Part shown: piece by piece, positions 1-8,863 of the stretch | Numbering within the stretch: position 1 is the stretch's first letter | Layout: each line of letters starts with the position of its first letter | From: Verrucomicrobiota bacterium | GTDB taxonomy: Bacteria; Verrucomicrobiota; Lentisphaeria; JABSQK01; JAJFLO01 | Assembly: GCA_021772615.1 (NCBI GenBank) | Contig: JAJFLQ010000052.1 | Coordinates: 1-53,598 of the forward strand | Reading direction: 5' to 3' | Length of the DNA: 53,598 bases | The notes under the pieces: generated by a model | What the model was told of the DNA's origin: nothing | Database searches by the model: none | The model's input: only the letters and a program-made list of their open reading frames with translations | Program-made: the position numbers and the translations under genes

Positions 1-79
1 CATCTCCTCGTCCTCCCTGCCTAATTCACGGTTGACTGAACTACCGTAAAATAAAACAGCATGAACGAACCTTTTTAGA

Positions 80-126
80 TGGTCCCCTTTTCGACGATAA
101 TTTTTTGCTCTCAGTGGTCCCCTTTT
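80..126. repeat. Two direct copies of TGGTCCCCTTTT, possible IS end remnant
   Basis: The 12-mer TGGTCCCCTTTT occurs at 80-91 and again at 115-126, in the same orientation. Repeated short sequences of this kind occur at the ends of some insertion sequences (IS21-type ends carry multiple internal repeats). No transposase is present nearby, so this could be a leftover end or chance. The assignment to a specific IS family is a guess. Confidence 0.3.
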
Positions 127-418
127 ACAAGATAAATTCCACGTGTCTATGGCACAGCGCTCACATTTCGAATATGCAGGTTAAAATGGGGCACAAAAAC
201 AGTACTGTATGTTGAATTTGTGGTCATGTCTGACTGCCCGGTACGCGTGACGTGCGATTGGAAAGCGGCGTCCGGCCAGGCCACGAGACAGCCGCAGGCA
301 ACCCGCCGCACGCCGAAGGTGCTGGGCACCGGGTATTCGGTGCTGTTGCGTGTCCTGCAGGACCGATGGCGCCATCGATTTGCCACAGACATACCGCATC
401 CCCAAACAGCGCGTCTGC

Positions 419-478
419 GCGCAGCGCTTTGGCGTGCGGCGGCTGGATGCCGCTTTGAAACTCGCCGCGGGCGAGACG
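419..478 (-). repeat. Dispersed GC-rich hairpin repeat, copy 1 (reverse orientation)
   Basis: In reverse orientation this stretch matches 26841-26900 closely over about 55 bases, including the core GCGGCGTC..GCCGCCGCAC..CCAAAGCGCT and an adjoining stem CTCGCC..GGCGAG. Two stem-loops can form. Further forward copies of the core lie at 577-612 and 45311-45352, and a split variant at about 256-330. No coding sense is visible here; open frames crossing it are shadows of the repeat. Confidence 0.6.
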
Positions 479-576
479 TCTGGTCAGCCTGCTGGCGGGC
501 TACCGCGATTTATGTCATAGGCTGGGCATTTCCGCCGCCTGGCACAATCACGCTCGACCGTGTAGGCACGTCGTGT

Positions 577-612
577 CGTTCTAAAGCGGTGTCGAGCCGC
601 CGTACTCCAAAG
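577..612 (+). repeat. Dispersed GC-rich hairpin repeat, copy 2
   Basis: Contains the family core CTAAAGCGG.GTC.AGCCGCCG.ACTCCAAAG also seen at 26860-26893 and 45313-45344. It is followed by another small dyad (GAGCGGCG..CCGCTC). No gene overlaps it. Confidence 0.55.
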
Positions 613-724
613 AGCGGCGTTGCCGCTCAGCAAAACCGGCGGCTGAGGCCAATCGCCCTATCGAAGGGATCGTGGCGTTACGTAGCGACGGGGTTTGTCC
701 AGGAGGGGGTCACTCCTTTAATTT

Positions 725-856
725 GGATTCTGCTGAAAAACCCCTGTTTTTGAACGAATCGCCAAGGCAAAATACGCATAACATTCCTATTCCAATCTAT
801 TTACGGATAAGAAAACTTTCCTAAAAATGCAAAGATAGGGGTTTTTCAGCAGAATC
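725..856. mobile_element. 132-bp MITE-like element with perfect 20-bp inverted ends
   Basis: The ends 726-745 and 837-856 are perfect 20-bp inverted repeats (GATTCTGCTGAAAAACCCCT and its complement). The hexamer TAATTT flanks both sides (719-724 and 857-862), as expected of a target-site duplication. The interior (746-836) is AT-rich and has no coding capacity. This is the layout of a miniature inverted-repeat transposable element or an internally deleted insertion sequence. The family is not known from the sequence. Confidence 0.7.
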
Positions 857-1024
857 TAATTTAATGATTTGACTTGAATTGCATCGTTGATCCTGTTACT
901 TTGTCATGTGGCTCACCCCTTTACGAAATGAAGATGAAGATCCGGTGTGCCACGTACCATCCGCCCTTTCCGCTGGCTACGCCGTGAGGGAATCGTCAAT
1001 CGTGGCAATCAGTAGCTGGAAAAG

Positions 1025-1394
1025 ATGGCCGGCTATGCTGCTTGTGTTGAGCGAGGCTCAATCAAGGACATTGACGATCCATTCGAGGATGTGGTCGCGC
1101 ACTGCATTCTGGGTAGCGACCAATTTATCGACTGGATCACACGCGAATTTTTGCTGTTATGGGATGGAAGCAAGGGCGGCGAGCCTTCATTGTTTGGAAG
1201 TACGCCGTGTGGCAATGTCTCTCGCGTGTTGATATTGCCGCTGCAGTTACAGCCGTAAAGCAATGGCCGAAAAATTCTCGGTTCGTGGCAGTACGTTATT
1301 GCGAGCGCCCGACAAGGTGGCACGCGACAAAAAACCGCAAATAGCTGTCGTCTTGAACAACTTGCGAGCAAGAATACCAGGGCCTTTGAATTAA
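1025..1394 (+). pseudogene. Decayed transposase-like gene (REP-associated/IS200-like C-terminus?)
   Basis: The frame from 1025 reads GYAACVERGSIKDIDDPFED then VVAHCILGSDQFIDWITREF, a pattern (VExG, DPFEDVVA, LGSDxFIDW) that resembles the C-terminal half of REP-associated tyrosine transposases as I remember them. A stop lies just upstream (TAG near 1011), and a similar-looking continuation (DIAAAVTAV, then MAEKFSVRGSTLL and KVARDKKPQIAVVL) is found only by changing frame twice, ending with TAA at 1392-1394. No intact catalytic HUH or Tyr region is visible. The family name is tentative; what is solid is that no intact gene is present. Confidence 0.35.
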
Positions 1395-1626
1395 AGGCAT
1401 GACCCCCACGTCGCTGCCCCTATGTCGCGTATCGTGTCGCCGATATCACCGCCCGATATTACCTCCGTATCCATCGCTTTTTACTTTTTTGATTGGTAGG
1501 TAGATCCCATCTTATTATTGTCACAAGACCTCTCGACGCAGCTTGATTTTAAGTGGAACTGGAGGCATCTGATTGACCACCGTAACTGTTCCGGAACTCA
1601 TCCGACTTTCGAAAGAGGATAGGAAG

Positions 1627-2949
1627 ATGCCACGTTCAGACGATTTAATTCGCCGTCGTAAAAAATTGGTACCTAATGGAGTAGGGATGGCTAATCGAGC
1701 AACGGCCATTTCCGGCAAAGACTCAAAGATTCTCGATGCCGACGGTCGCGAACTTCTCGATTTTGGCACCGGAATCGGAGTAACGGCATTGGGACATTGC
1801 GCGCCCTCAGTCGTGAAAGCCATTTGCGCCCAGGCGGAGCAACTGATCCACGGTTGCTTTCATGTCGCAACGTATTCCCCGTACCTTGATCTGTGCGAAA
1901 AACTAGTATCTCTCTTTCCGCACGGGAACGAAACAAAAGCGATGTTGACGAACACCGGAGCGGAGGCTGTCGAAAACGCGGTCAAGATTGCTCGGCAAGC
2001 AACGCGAAGAAGCAGCATCATTTGTTACACCGGCGCATTTCATGGTCGCTCGATGATGGCAATGTCGCTGACGTCGAAAGTTGCCTACAAGCTTGGCTGC
2101 GGTCCCTTTGCACCCGAAGTGTATCGCCTGCCCTTTCCAAACTATTATAAATACCGGGACGAGTCCGATTTGGATACTTTCGTAGACCGAGAACTCTTAC
2201 GATTTCGTGATGCATTGATGTATATGGTGGATCCCGGCAATGTTGCGGCTGTGATCGTTGAGCCGGTATTGGGCGAGGGTGGCTTTATTCCAGTGCCAAT
2301 GGATTACATGAAAGGATTGCGCGCCTTGTGTGATGAGTTCGGCATTCTGCTTATCATAGACGAGGTTCAATCGGGATTTTGCCGTACCGGAAAATGGGCT
2401 GCTTACCAACACTACGCAGTTACGCCGGACCTGTCGACGTGGGCGAAGGCGATGGGAAGCGGAATGCCGATTGGCGCGGTTATTGGAAAGAAAAAAATCA
2501 TGGACAGCGCAAAACCCGGCACGATTGGGGGCACGTACCTGGGCAACCCGGTCTCCTGTGCGGCGGCGTTGGCGACAATCGAATATATGGAAAAACATAA
2601 CGTGCCTGATCGTGCAGCCGAGATCGGCAAGACCGTTCGCGATCGATTCAACATCCTTAAGAACAAGTGCAAAAACATAGGGGACGTGCGTGGGTTGGGC
2701 GCAATGATGGCGTTCGAGCTGGTTACAAACAGTGACCCAAACCAGCCGGATGGGGAATTGGCGTCAGCGTTGGTGGATTCATGTTTTGAACGTGGTTTGA
2801 TCATCCTCACAGCCGGTTCGTTCAAGAATGTGATCCGTGTATTATGCCCGTTAACGATTTCCGATAACGACCTGGAGGCAGGATTAGATATTATCGAAGA
2901 AGAATTATTACGTTTAACAAATCAGATAAAAACCTCACCAATATCTTAA
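1627..2949 (+). CDS. Class III (omega-amino acid/GABA-type) aminotransferase
   Basis: PLP-dependent class III aminotransferase, about 440 residues, the usual length for GabT, ArgD and putrescine aminotransferase relatives. Recognisable blocks are LLDFGTGIGVTALGHCAP near the N-terminus, NTGAEAVENAVKIAR (cofactor phosphate loop), GAFHGRSMM, EPVLGEGGF, DEVQSGFCRTGK and STWAKAMGSGMPIGA, whose lysine (about K274) should bind PLP. The ATG at 1627 has AAGAGG eight bases upstream and gives a family-typical start (RRRKKLVPNGVG); a TTG at 1573 behind GGAGG would add 18 residues. The gene sits 179 bases before a diamine-type decarboxylase on the same strand, so a role in transaminating an omega-amine (putrescine, cadaverine, agmatine or an acylated form) is likely. 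The exact substrate cannot be read from sequence. Confidence 0.88.
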   Translation: MPRSDDLIRRRKKLVPNGVGMANRATAISGKDSKILDADGRELLDFGTGIGVTALGHCAPSVVKAICAQAEQLIHGCFHVATYSPYLDLCEKLVSLFPHGNETKAMLTNTGAEAVENAVKIARQATRRSSIICYTGAFHGRSMMAMSLTSKVAYKLGCGPFAPEVYRLPFPNYYKYRDESDLDTFVDRELLRFRDALMYMVDPGNVAAVIVEPVLGEGGFIPVPMDYMKGLRALCDEFGILLIIDEVQSGFCRTGKWAAYQHYAVTPDLSTWAKAMGSGMPIGAVIGKKKIMDSAKPGTIGGTYLGNPVSCAAALATIEYMEKHNVPDRAAEIGKTVRDRFNILKNKCKNIGDVRGLGAMMAFELVTNSDPNQPDGELASALVDSCFERGLIILTAGSFKNVIRVLCPLTISDNDLEAGLDIIEEELLRLTNQIKTSPIS

Positions 2950-3128
2950 CCGAGACAATGGTATGAAGCCGTTCGCAATCGTCGGTAACCGCTAAAGCGC
3001 TTTCGTGATCGAAAAAAGAATTTTGGTATTTACCGGAAAGATGCTTCACGCCCTTATCTCGACGCCTTGGGCCCGTTAGTCAAAGCAACTCGGGATGAGG
3101 AGCCGCATCGGAACAAGAAAGGCCTACA

Positions 3129-6032
3129 ATGACCAACACGCATAGCGATAAGAATAATGGCAACACCTCGAACAGCATCAATCTGAAAAACTACTTCAAT
3201 ATCAATCAATTTCGCAATGATACATGGCATTGCCTGAAAGCGTCGTGCAATCAATTGATGATCGATGCCAAGGCAGTTTCTGATCGAGAATCGAAAATCG
3301 AGATTGAAAACGCCCTTTCATTGTTGACCGTAATGGAACACTATTGGGTTTACCCCGGAACGAAGACGATAGATTACCTTTCTGAAATGTACAAGCGGAA
3401 GGAATTCAGGTCGCTTTTAACCGCGGTTTCGGACATTGTCCGGTCATTGGTCAGCGAAGCCTATCGCGAGCGAACCACGTTGACCGTATTTGAAAAACGA
3501 GGCGGAAAATCTACTGCAAAGACACTACGTCCGGACCAACACTATTTTGAGGTTCTGTTTGTCGATGACATTAGCGTTTCCGAAGAAACGCGCCTAAAAC
3601 ACAAGCTTACCGAATGTCGTAAATCACGCGATCACTTCGTCTACGATACTGTTTTGGTTCGAACATTGCAGGATGCAGTGGTCGCGCTGCTCTTCAACCA
3701 CAATATTCAAAGTTGCGTGATTCGCTACGGATGTCCGTTTCGATCGCGGTCAAAACTCGATGCGATTCGACCATTCATCGTAAATTATTTGTCGCCAATC
3801 CCGGACAATAACGACGAAGAGGAAATTGGTCCGTTTCTGGGCCGAATTATAAAGAGTATTCGTCCAGAGATCGATTTGTTTTATGTAACAGACACAGGTA
3901 TCGGCAAGTTGACCACCGACGTTTATAGGGATTTTCAACGCGTATTTTTTCGCCAGGACGATCTTCAGGAACTTCATTTAAGTGTACTTAAAGGCATCCA
4001 GCAACGATTTGAAGCACCGTTCTTTTCGGCATTGGTGAAATATAGCCAACAGCCAACAGGGGTGTTCCACGCCATGCCGCTTTCTCGCGGAAATTCGATC
4101 CTTAATTCCCATTGGATCCAGGATATGGGGCATTTTTACGGGCGCAATATTTTTCTTGCCGAAACGTCGGCGACAACCGGCGGTCTTGATTCGTTACTAC
4201 AGCCAACGGGTCCGTTGAAAAAGGCCCAATCTCTGGCGGCACGCGCCTTTGGCGCGCTGCATACGTTTTTTGTAACCAACGGGACGTCGACGTCAAATAA
4301 GATTGTCCTCCAGGCCTTGCTTCGACCAGGTGACATCGTCCTCATCGACCGGGATTGCCATAAGTCGAACCACTATGGCCAGGTCCTTTCCGGTGCATAC
4401 ACAATCTATCTTGATGCATATCCCCTGGAACAATACTCTATGTATGGTGCGGTCTCATTGCGCGAGATCAAACAGGTGTTGCTTGATTTGCGGCGGGGCG
4501 GTCGTCTGGATCAAGTTAAAATGCTGCTTCTCACCAACTGCACTTTCGACGGGATCGTATACGATGTGCAGAGGCTGATGGAGGAGGTTCTGGCGATAAA
4601 ACCGAATATGATTTTCTTGTGGGATGAGGCGTGGTTCGGTTTTGCATACTTTTCACCCGTCTATCGTCAACGTACGGCCATGCACTGCGCCGAAGTCTTG
4701 TCCAAGCGATTCAAAACAAAAGCCTACCAAAATAAATACAAGAAGTTTATCTCCGAGTTTGAGAAATTGGATCAAGATGACGATGATACGTGGCTACTTA
4801 CCCGTCTCCTTCCCGATCCGAATAAGGCGAAAATTCGCGTTTATGCCAATCAATCTACACATAAGAAACTCTCGTCACTTCGCCAGGGTGCGATGATTCA
4901 TGTGCACGACGAAGAGTTTAACCGCAAGGTCGAAGACACGTTTCATGAAGCCTACATGACCCACACGTCTACGTCGCCGAACTACCAGATTCTGGCCTCC
5001 CTTGATGTGGCGCGACGACAGGTTGAGTTTGAAGGGTATGAATTCGTCGAAAAAGCGATTGAAATGGCCATGACTCTCCGCGCAAAAATCAATGACCATC
5101 CCGTGCTTAAGAGATTTTTTGAAGTATTGACCACAAAAGATTTAATTCCCCGTGAGTACCGGCCATCGGGTCAAGAGCATTATTATGATTCTGAAAGCGG
5201 CTGGTACCCGATGGAAAATTCATGGAAATCGGACGAGTTCGTTCTCGATCCAACCCACATAACGTTAGATATAGGAAGAACCGGAGTAGACGGCGATACA
5301 TTCAAGAATCAATACTTGATGGACCAATTCGGTATTCAGGTAAATAAGACAACGAGAAATACCGTCCTTTTTATGACAAACATCGGGACAACGCGAAGCG
5401 CGGTCGCGTACCTGATCAGCGTGCTGTTAAAGACGTGCCATCAACTCGAGGATATTGGTCGGGCATTCAGCCCCGCCGAACGTGCACAACGAGACCTGTG
5501 CATTGAGTCGCTAACCAATAACTTGCCACCGCTTCCCGACTTTAGTTATTTTCATCCGGCATTCCGCCCATATACACAGACGCCGGAAGGAGATATTCGG
5601 TCGGCATATTTTCTGGCGTACGATGATGAAAATTGTGAGTTCTTGCAACTGGACGGCGACATACAGAAGTCTGTCGATTCTGACCGAGATGTGGTTTCCG
5701 CCTCGTTTGTCATCCCTTATCCTCCCGGATTTCCAATCCTGGTTCCTGGTCAAGTGATCAACAAGGCCATTTTGGACTTTATGCTTGCTTTGGATGTGAA
5801 AGAAATCCACGGCTACCGACCAGGATTCGGGCTCCGAGTTTTCACAGAGGAAGCGATTACCCGGTATCTCAAAGACAAGGGTGGGCCGGTTGCGGTGGAG
5901 CATTTGATTTCAAGCAACGGACATGAACGGCAATCACTCAACGTAGGAAAGAAGGACACAAACCACAAAGCGAAAATGCGCCGGCAAGGCGCCTCCGTGT
6001 TAACGGCAGTAAACCAGGAATCAAAGGCATGA
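3129..6032 (+). CDS. Orn/Lys/Arg-type PLP decarboxylase, unusually long
   Basis: Fold-type I basic amino acid decarboxylase (SpeC/CadA/AdiA/LdcC superfamily), expected to turn ornithine, lysine or arginine into the diamine. Residues about 135-300 look like the REC-like wing domain (FEVLFVDDISVSEE). The PLP core follows: AETSATTGGLDSLLQPTGPL, FFVTNGTSTSNKIV, DRDCHKSNHYG, CTFDGIVYD, DEAWFGFAYFSP and STHKKLSSLRQGAMIH, with K579 of STHK as the PLP lysine. It has 967 residues against about 710-755 for the E. coli enzymes. The excess lies in a long N-terminal stretch, a charged insert of about 60 residues between DEAWFGFAYF and STHK, and an extended C-terminus. It overlaps the ATP-grasp gene by four bases, so translation is probably coupled. 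Substrate is not determinable. Confidence 0.88.
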   Translation: MTNTHSDKNNGNTSNSINLKNYFNINQFRNDTWHCLKASCNQLMIDAKAVSDRESKIEIENALSLLTVMEHYWVYPGTKTIDYLSEMYKRKEFRSLLTAVSDIVRSLVSEAYRERTTLTVFEKRGGKSTAKTLRPDQHYFEVLFVDDISVSEETRLKHKLTECRKSRDHFVYDTVLVRTLQDAVVALLFNHNIQSCVIRYGCPFRSRSKLDAIRPFIVNYLSPIPDNNDEEEIGPFLGRIIKSIRPEIDLFYVTDTGIGKLTTDVYRDFQRVFFRQDDLQELHLSVLKGIQQRFEAPFFSALVKYSQQPTGVFHAMPLSRGNSILNSHWIQDMGHFYGRNIFLAETSATTGGLDSLLQPTGPLKKAQSLAARAFGALHTFFVTNGTSTSNKIVLQALLRPGDIVLIDRDCHKSNHYGQVLSGAYTIYLDAYPLEQYSMYGAVSLREIKQVLLDLRRGGRLDQVKMLLLTNCTFDGIVYDVQRLMEEVLAIKPNMIFLWDEAWFGFAYFSPVYRQRTAMHCAEVLSKRFKTKAYQNKYKKFISEFEKLDQDDDDTWLLTRLLPDPNKAKIRVYANQSTHKKLSSLRQGAMIHVHDEEFNRKVEDTFHEAYMTHTSTSPNYQILASLDVARRQVEFEGYEFVEKAIEMAMTLRAKINDHPVLKRFFEVLTTKDLIPREYRPSGQEHYYDSESGWYPMENSWKSDEFVLDPTHITLDIGRTGVDGDTFKNQYLMDQFGIQVNKTTRNTVLFMTNIGTTRSAVAYLISVLLKTCHQLEDIGRAFSPAERAQRDLCIESLTNNLPPLPDFSYFHPAFRPYTQTPEGDIRSAYFLAYDDENCEFLQLDGDIQKSVDSDRDVVSASFVIPYPPGFPILVPGQVINKAILDFMLALDVKEIHGYRPGFGLRVFTEEAITRYLKDKGGPVAVEHLISSNGHERQSLNVGKKDTNHKAKMRRQGASVLTAVNQESKA

Positions 6033-7495
6033 TAAAAAAATCCGTACCAATACGCAACGTGTCCGATATTCGGCGTTTTTTTTACCGCAATGAGACACCA
6101 ATCTACTTCATTAGCGCCACGAATTTTAACCTGCTCGGCGCAGACGAGTGGGTAAAGGGATTCAAATTTATTTCCTATATCGATTGTTTCGACGGCCAGC
6201 ACCCAAACGTATTTGTGCCGGATGAAATGCCGCATGACGAATTCCAGAGTATCGAAGACATCAACAATTACATGCTGGAGCACAAGCAAGTCGTCGAATT
6301 TCTGGAGAAGCGGGGCCCCGGCGGGAAGGCTCTCTTCCTGATGTTTAACGAAAAGACCGAAAAACTTGCCAAATTGAACAAACTGGAAGTGTGCTTCCCG
6401 CCCGCGGCAACTCGAGAGTTTCTCGATAACAAAGCAAACACCACACGTGTAGCGGAACGGGCAGGAGTTCCGAGCGTGCCCAATACTTTGGCCAAGGTAG
6501 AAAGTTATCAACATCTGAAAAAAATCTCCAGGCATCTTGGCGACGACCTTGTGGTCCAAACGGCATTCGGCGACTCGGGCCATACAACGTTTTTCATTTC
6601 AAACGAAGACGATTGGATGAAATATCAGGACGAAATCGTGAATGAACCTGAAGTCAAGGTTATGAAACGAATTCGTTGTCGTGGGTCCGCGATCGAAGCA
6701 TGCGTGACACGGAACGGCACCATTGTAGCGCCTCTGATGACTGAGTTAGTCGGTTTCCCAGAGTTAACGCCCTATAAGGGAGGGTGGTGTGGAAATGAAA
6801 TATTTCCAGACGCATTTACTAAGTCGATTCGTGTCAAAGCGCGTCAGTATGCCAAAAAGTTCGGAGAGGAGCTGAAGAAGGAAGGCTATAGGGGCTATTT
6901 TGAGCTTGATTTCTTAATTGATGAAGATTCCGGCACCTTGTATCTCGGCGAGCTGAACCCACGAATAACCGGCGCGAGTTCGATAACGAATCATGCCGTT
7001 TTCGCTTTGGCCGATTGTCCTCTGTTCCTGTTTCATCTTCTGGAATGGATGGACGTTGATCATAAGCTAAGTGTGAACCAAATCAATAATCGTTGGTTTC
7101 GCGCCGAAAATATTGACTCATGGAGTCAAGTGGTGATTAAACACACCGAGGATTCGATTGATATTCTGACAAAGGCGCCAGAGTCCGGAATTTGGACAAT
7201 GAATGCGGAAGGGGTGGTTGCGTTTTCGCGACTGGACACCCACCGGCGGGCGGTCGAAACCGAAAACGAAGCGTTTTTTCTGCGTATCACCAAGTGTGGT
7301 GACTACCGCTATGAGGGGGCAGATCTTGGAATTCTTGTGATGCGGGGCCGCTCGATGACGGATGACTTTCAGCTGACCAAACGAGCCAGACAGTGGATTA
7401 ACGGTATCCGATCCAAATTTGAGGGCAAGCCTCTCACCAGCATTGAATCGTCTGCGCAACCTGTAAATGATCTGGGTGGATTTAAGATCATGTAA
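6029..7495 (+). CDS. ATP-grasp carboxylate-amine ligase
   Basis: An ATP-grasp protein of 488 residues. After an N-terminal Rossmann-like part (IYFISATNFNLLGADEW) come an ATP-binding lobe (FLDNKANTTRVAERAGVPSV, then DLVVQTAFGDSGHTTFF) and the metal-binding block GYRGYFELDFLIDE.. LGELNPRITGASSIT, with E308 and N310 as likely Mg-ATP ligands. Such proteins are often named biotin carboxylase by homology, but no biotin carboxyl carrier or carboxyltransferase gene is present. ATP-grasp enzymes typically join a carboxylate to an amine through an acyl phosphate. Its ATGA overlap with the decarboxylase suggests it acts on the decarboxylation product, for example by acylating one amine of a diamine. That role is inference; the fold assignment is firm. 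Confidence 0.85.
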   Translation: MIKKSVPIRNVSDIRRFFYRNETPIYFISATNFNLLGADEWVKGFKFISYIDCFDGQHPNVFVPDEMPHDEFQSIEDINNYMLEHKQVVEFLEKRGPGGKALFLMFNEKTEKLAKLNKLEVCFPPAATREFLDNKANTTRVAERAGVPSVPNTLAKVESYQHLKKISRHLGDDLVVQTAFGDSGHTTFFISNEDDWMKYQDEIVNEPEVKVMKRIRCRGSAIEACVTRNGTIVAPLMTELVGFPELTPYKGGWCGNEIFPDAFTKSIRVKARQYAKKFGEELKKEGYRGYFELDFLIDEDSGTLYLGELNPRITGASSITNHAVFALADCPLFLFHLLEWMDVDHKLSVNQINNRWFRAENIDSWSQVVIKHTEDSIDILTKAPESGIWTMNAEGVVAFSRLDTHRRAVETENEAFFLRITKCGDYRYEGADLGILVMRGRSMTDDFQLTKRARQWINGIRSKFEGKPLTSIESSAQPVNDLGGFKIM

Positions 7496-7841
7496 CATAA
7501 ATGTCGGGCTCTCAGCGTCGCAACGGTCCAGAGTAAGAACAAACAATGCCGATCGCGAAGAGATTCGTATCAGGTACTATCAAAGGTCTGCCCGCGATGG
7601 CCCGCGAATCTACCGCTTTTCGTATCGGGGCGAGCAGAGCATTCGTTGCTGCGACGATAATGCCTTTCTGTCGAGCCACTTGCAAAACTCTCGCCGGCTC
7701 GATTCCGACGCATACCGCGCATCTGCAAAAAGAATGGCGCAAAGCACGTAGGGGTAATGATATGTACATATTTCTCCTAGTATCACGTCGATGCAATATG
7801 CGCTCAAAAGCAATCTCAGCCATAATTTTGCAAGAGGCTCT

Positions 7842-8834
7842 ATGTACCTTACATTTTCATCGATTCATGAAGATAAACCTGGAGAGAAGTGGCAACAGCT
7901 GTTTCATCGTCATTGGCCATCCTATCGAAGATGGTATTTATCGGAAGGGTATTCGAATCGATCTGGATATTTGACCTGTCGCAATGCCATCCGGGAATTT
8001 ATGCCTGCTCTGCTGCCGGTTTATCATCAATTGGTCGAGCTTGCCGGCGGCGGCGACGTAGAGTCGCGATTTTTGAGCCTCTACAATCCTCCACGCTATA
8101 TTTTTGCTTGTACCCAACTCGGCTGGACACGTGGTGAAATAGCTCTGGTACGCAATTATGACTATCATCCTAAGCTGTGCGAAGGCGTATTTCTTTACAC
8201 CAACTGGCTGCGGCCCGTAATCGGGATGAGCGATTGCTGCTGGGGACTTCTTGACGGGATGAACGATGCCGGTTTAGCCGTCTCGCTTACCTTCGGCGGC
8301 CGCAAGATTGTCGGGCCGGGTTTTGGGAGTCCTCTAGTGCTTCGATATATTTGCGAAACATGCACAACGACGGAAGAGGCGTGCGCTGCCTTAGCGCGAA
8401 TTCCCGTCCATATGGCGTACAACGTAACAATCATCGATGCCGCAGGGGCGCTCAGTACCGTCTTCCTGTGTCCGGGAAAACCTGCGCTCGTAACAACATC
8501 TACCATCAGCACGAATCATCAGCAGGAAATTGAATGGGAGGATTTTGCGCGGATGTCCGCGACCATGGAACGATACGAGTGTTTGCAGAAGATTCTCGGC
8601 GATGCGACGCTAACGTTACCGAGAGTCATCCGGAAATTCCAGGACGCTCCGATTTTCAATAGTTGTTACAGCAGAGGATTCGGCACCCTGTATACGAGCA
8701 TTTATCACACCGTTCAGTTAGAGGCGAAACTGTTGTGGCCGAATAAATCGATGAGACAATCATTCGATTGCTTTACGGAAGATACGATTACCGTGAAACT
8801 CAATGGCGGCAAAGGATCCAGCCTGGCGAAGTAG
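7842..8834 (+). CDS. C45-family (acyl-CoA:6-APA acyltransferase-like) Ntn hydrolase
   Basis: N-terminal-nucleophile amidohydrolase/acyltransferase of the penicillin acyltransferase (peptidase C45) type. Diagnostic pieces are FACTQLG, where C90 should become the nucleophile after autocleavage before it, RNYDYHP (the family's RNxD block), GLLDGMNDAGLAVSLTFGG and YNVTIIDAAG. Proteins of this family cleave or form amide bonds. The ATG at 7842 has AAGAGG four bases upstream and fits the family N-terminus; an earlier ATG at 7791 would add 17 residues. It lies 346 bases after the ATP-grasp gene on the same strand and ends 29 bases before the convergent aldehyde dehydrogenase. In this setting it could remove an acyl group added by the ATP-grasp ligase; this is inference. 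Confidence 0.82.
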   Translation: MYLTFSSIHEDKPGEKWQQLFHRHWPSYRRWYLSEGYSNRSGYLTCRNAIREFMPALLPVYHQLVELAGGGDVESRFLSLYNPPRYIFACTQLGWTRGEIALVRNYDYHPKLCEGVFLYTNWLRPVIGMSDCCWGLLDGMNDAGLAVSLTFGGRKIVGPGFGSPLVLRYICETCTTTEEACAALARIPVHMAYNVTIIDAAGALSTVFLCPGKPALVTTSTISTNHQQEIEWEDFARMSATMERYECLQKILGDATLTLPRVIRKFQDAPIFNSCYSRGFGTLYTSIYHTVQLEAKLLWPNKSMRQSFDCFTEDTITVKLNGGKGSSLAK

Positions 8835-8863
8835 GCAAATAAGATGGAGCCTTGCCACGCGAG

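Noticed and set aside
220..753. Open frame of 177 codons on the plus strand
   Set aside because: It runs through two copies of the hairpin repeat and the MITE end, with no motif and Arg/Ala-rich composition typical of read-through of GC-rich repeats.
6029..7495. Naming the ATP-grasp protein biotin carboxylase
   Set aside because: The ATP-grasp core is clear, but no biotin carrier or carboxyltransferase is nearby and the overlap is with a decarboxylase; the general ligase name is safer.
7496..7841. Open frames on both strands between the ATP-grasp and C45 genes
   Set aside because: Neither the plus frame from 7546 nor the minus frame 7512-7823 shows a motif or ribosome binding site; the plus frame overlaps the C45 N-terminus.
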